A DNA stretch of 64,000 nt from Mucilaginibacter sp. OK268. Lineage in GTDB: Bacteria > Bacteroidota > Bacteroidia > Sphingobacteriales > Sphingobacteriaceae. The notes under the pieces are model-generated. The model saw nothing but the letters and a program-made list of their open reading frames with translations, was not told the origin of the DNA and ran no database searches. A program made the position numbers and the translations under genes. Where the stretch lies: NCBI RefSeq assembly GCF_900103125.1, contig NZ_FNJV01000007.1:62001-126000 (forward strand), read 5' to 3'. Below, in pieces: positions 63,772-64,000 of this stretch (position 1 is the stretch's first letter; every line of letters begins with the position of its first letter).

Positions 63772-63906
63772 CACTAATTTCACGAATTTATTCGAATTAC
63801 ACTAAATAAAAATGGCACTTATCTAATCGAATATCCATTAGTCTGATTAGATTAAATAAGTGCCATTCGGTAACTAATAAATTCGTGTAATTCGAATCAA
63901 TTAGTG
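63772..63906. repeat. Long inverted repeat (CACTAATTTCACGAATT / AATTCGTGTAATTCG type)
   Basis: Outer arms at 63772-63798 and 63879-63906 are imperfect reverse complements, with 8-nt words such as CACTAATT, CACGAATT, TTCGAATT. An inner arm AATGGCACTTAT/ATAAGTGCCATT pairs perfectly. It lies between the convergent inositol-phosphatase and NifU-type genes. Confidence 0.85.
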
Positions 63907-63921
63907 AGGTCCGTGTCAATA

Positions 63922-64000
63922 TTATAAGGCTTCTGATACCACTTCGGTAACTTCAGGAACCATACGTTTCAACAGGTTTTCGATACCGGCTTTAAGGGTA
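63922..64000 (-). CDS. NifU family protein, 3' end only
   Basis: Only the last 25 codons are inside the window: TLKAGIENLLKRMVPEVTEVV and the end EAL. This matches the C-terminal tail of NifU-like iron-sulfur scaffold domains (pattern GIExxLxxMVPEVxxVV). The start and the CxxC cluster site lie beyond the right edge. Confidence 0.7.
   Translation of the reverse strand, partial: TLKAGIENLLKRMVPEVTEVVSEAL

Overview
The window looks like a chromosomal segment of a Bacteroidota bacterium, most likely a Sphingobacteriaceae member close to Mucilaginibacter or Pedobacter. The grounds are a very large Reg_prop/Y_Y_Y hybrid sensor kinase, DUF1080 proteins paired with Gfo/Idh/MocA oxidoreductases, the xylose and hexuronate gene content, AT-rich leaders with few Shine-Dalgarno sites, and a TAnnTTTG promoter box. 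The genus is an inference from gene content. I found no rRNA, tRNA, CRISPR array, insertion sequence or SusC/SusD pair.

Layout. 1-9.2 kb: a hybrid histidine kinase cut by the left edge, a DUF2132 protein, a DEAD-box-like protein with decayed C-terminal motifs, TruA, a CDGSH iron-sulfur protein, an aldo/keto reductase and an MmcQ/YjbR protein. 9.3-17.3 kb: a PG-binding/amidase-fold protein, a Gfo/Idh/MocA oxidoreductase with a tandem DUF1080 lipoprotein, an alpha/beta hydrolase, and a GntR regulator divergent from a GH78-like glycosidase. 17.4-20.5 kb: cytochrome bd oxidase (cydAB) and a CYTH protein. 20.5-32.3 kb: two sugar clusters, a LacI regulator divergent from xylB-xylA-Na+/sugar symporter, then uxuA-uxaC-kdgK-eda-exuT for glucuronate. 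32.4-52.4 kb: mostly housekeeping (MsrA, CorA, WbqC, LpxL-like acyltransferase, GT2, MscS-type channel, AroQ, XerD, PrmC, RibD, DMT transporter, YigZ, MgtE, BioB, YajQ, PPK1-PPX). 52.5-58 kb: UbiX, a GH39 beta-xylosidase, an unfamiliar zinc-ribbon/HNH-like protein, a frameshifted methyltransferase and a nucleoside hydrolase. 58-64 kb: an S41 peptidase, MtaB, Lgt, GtrA, an inositol-phosphatase family protein and the 3' end of a NifU-type gene.

How it fits together. GH39 xylosidase, GH78-like enzyme, xylose isomerase/xylulokinase and the glucuronate pathway together suggest growth on plant hemicellulose such as glucuronoxylan. Fructuronate reductase (UxuB), needed to join UxaC to UxuA, is not encoded here. 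LacI-type palindromes with similar half-sites lie upstream of both sugar operons, and a perfect palindrome lies upstream of the GntR gene.

The most unusual feature is the intergenic DNA. About 18 gaps hold a long repeat. Many are built from short 7-9 nt words iterated along one arm and repeated as reverse complement in the other. The words differ from site to site but the architecture is the same, and two sites with different arms share the same 12-nt loop sequence. Four other sites carry GTCATT-type long palindromes. I know of no defined family that explains the word-built hairpins and regard them as the best candidate for something undescribed. Other notable points are eight A-tracts phased at the helical repeat upstream of mtaB and a candidate small RNA between ppx and ubiX.
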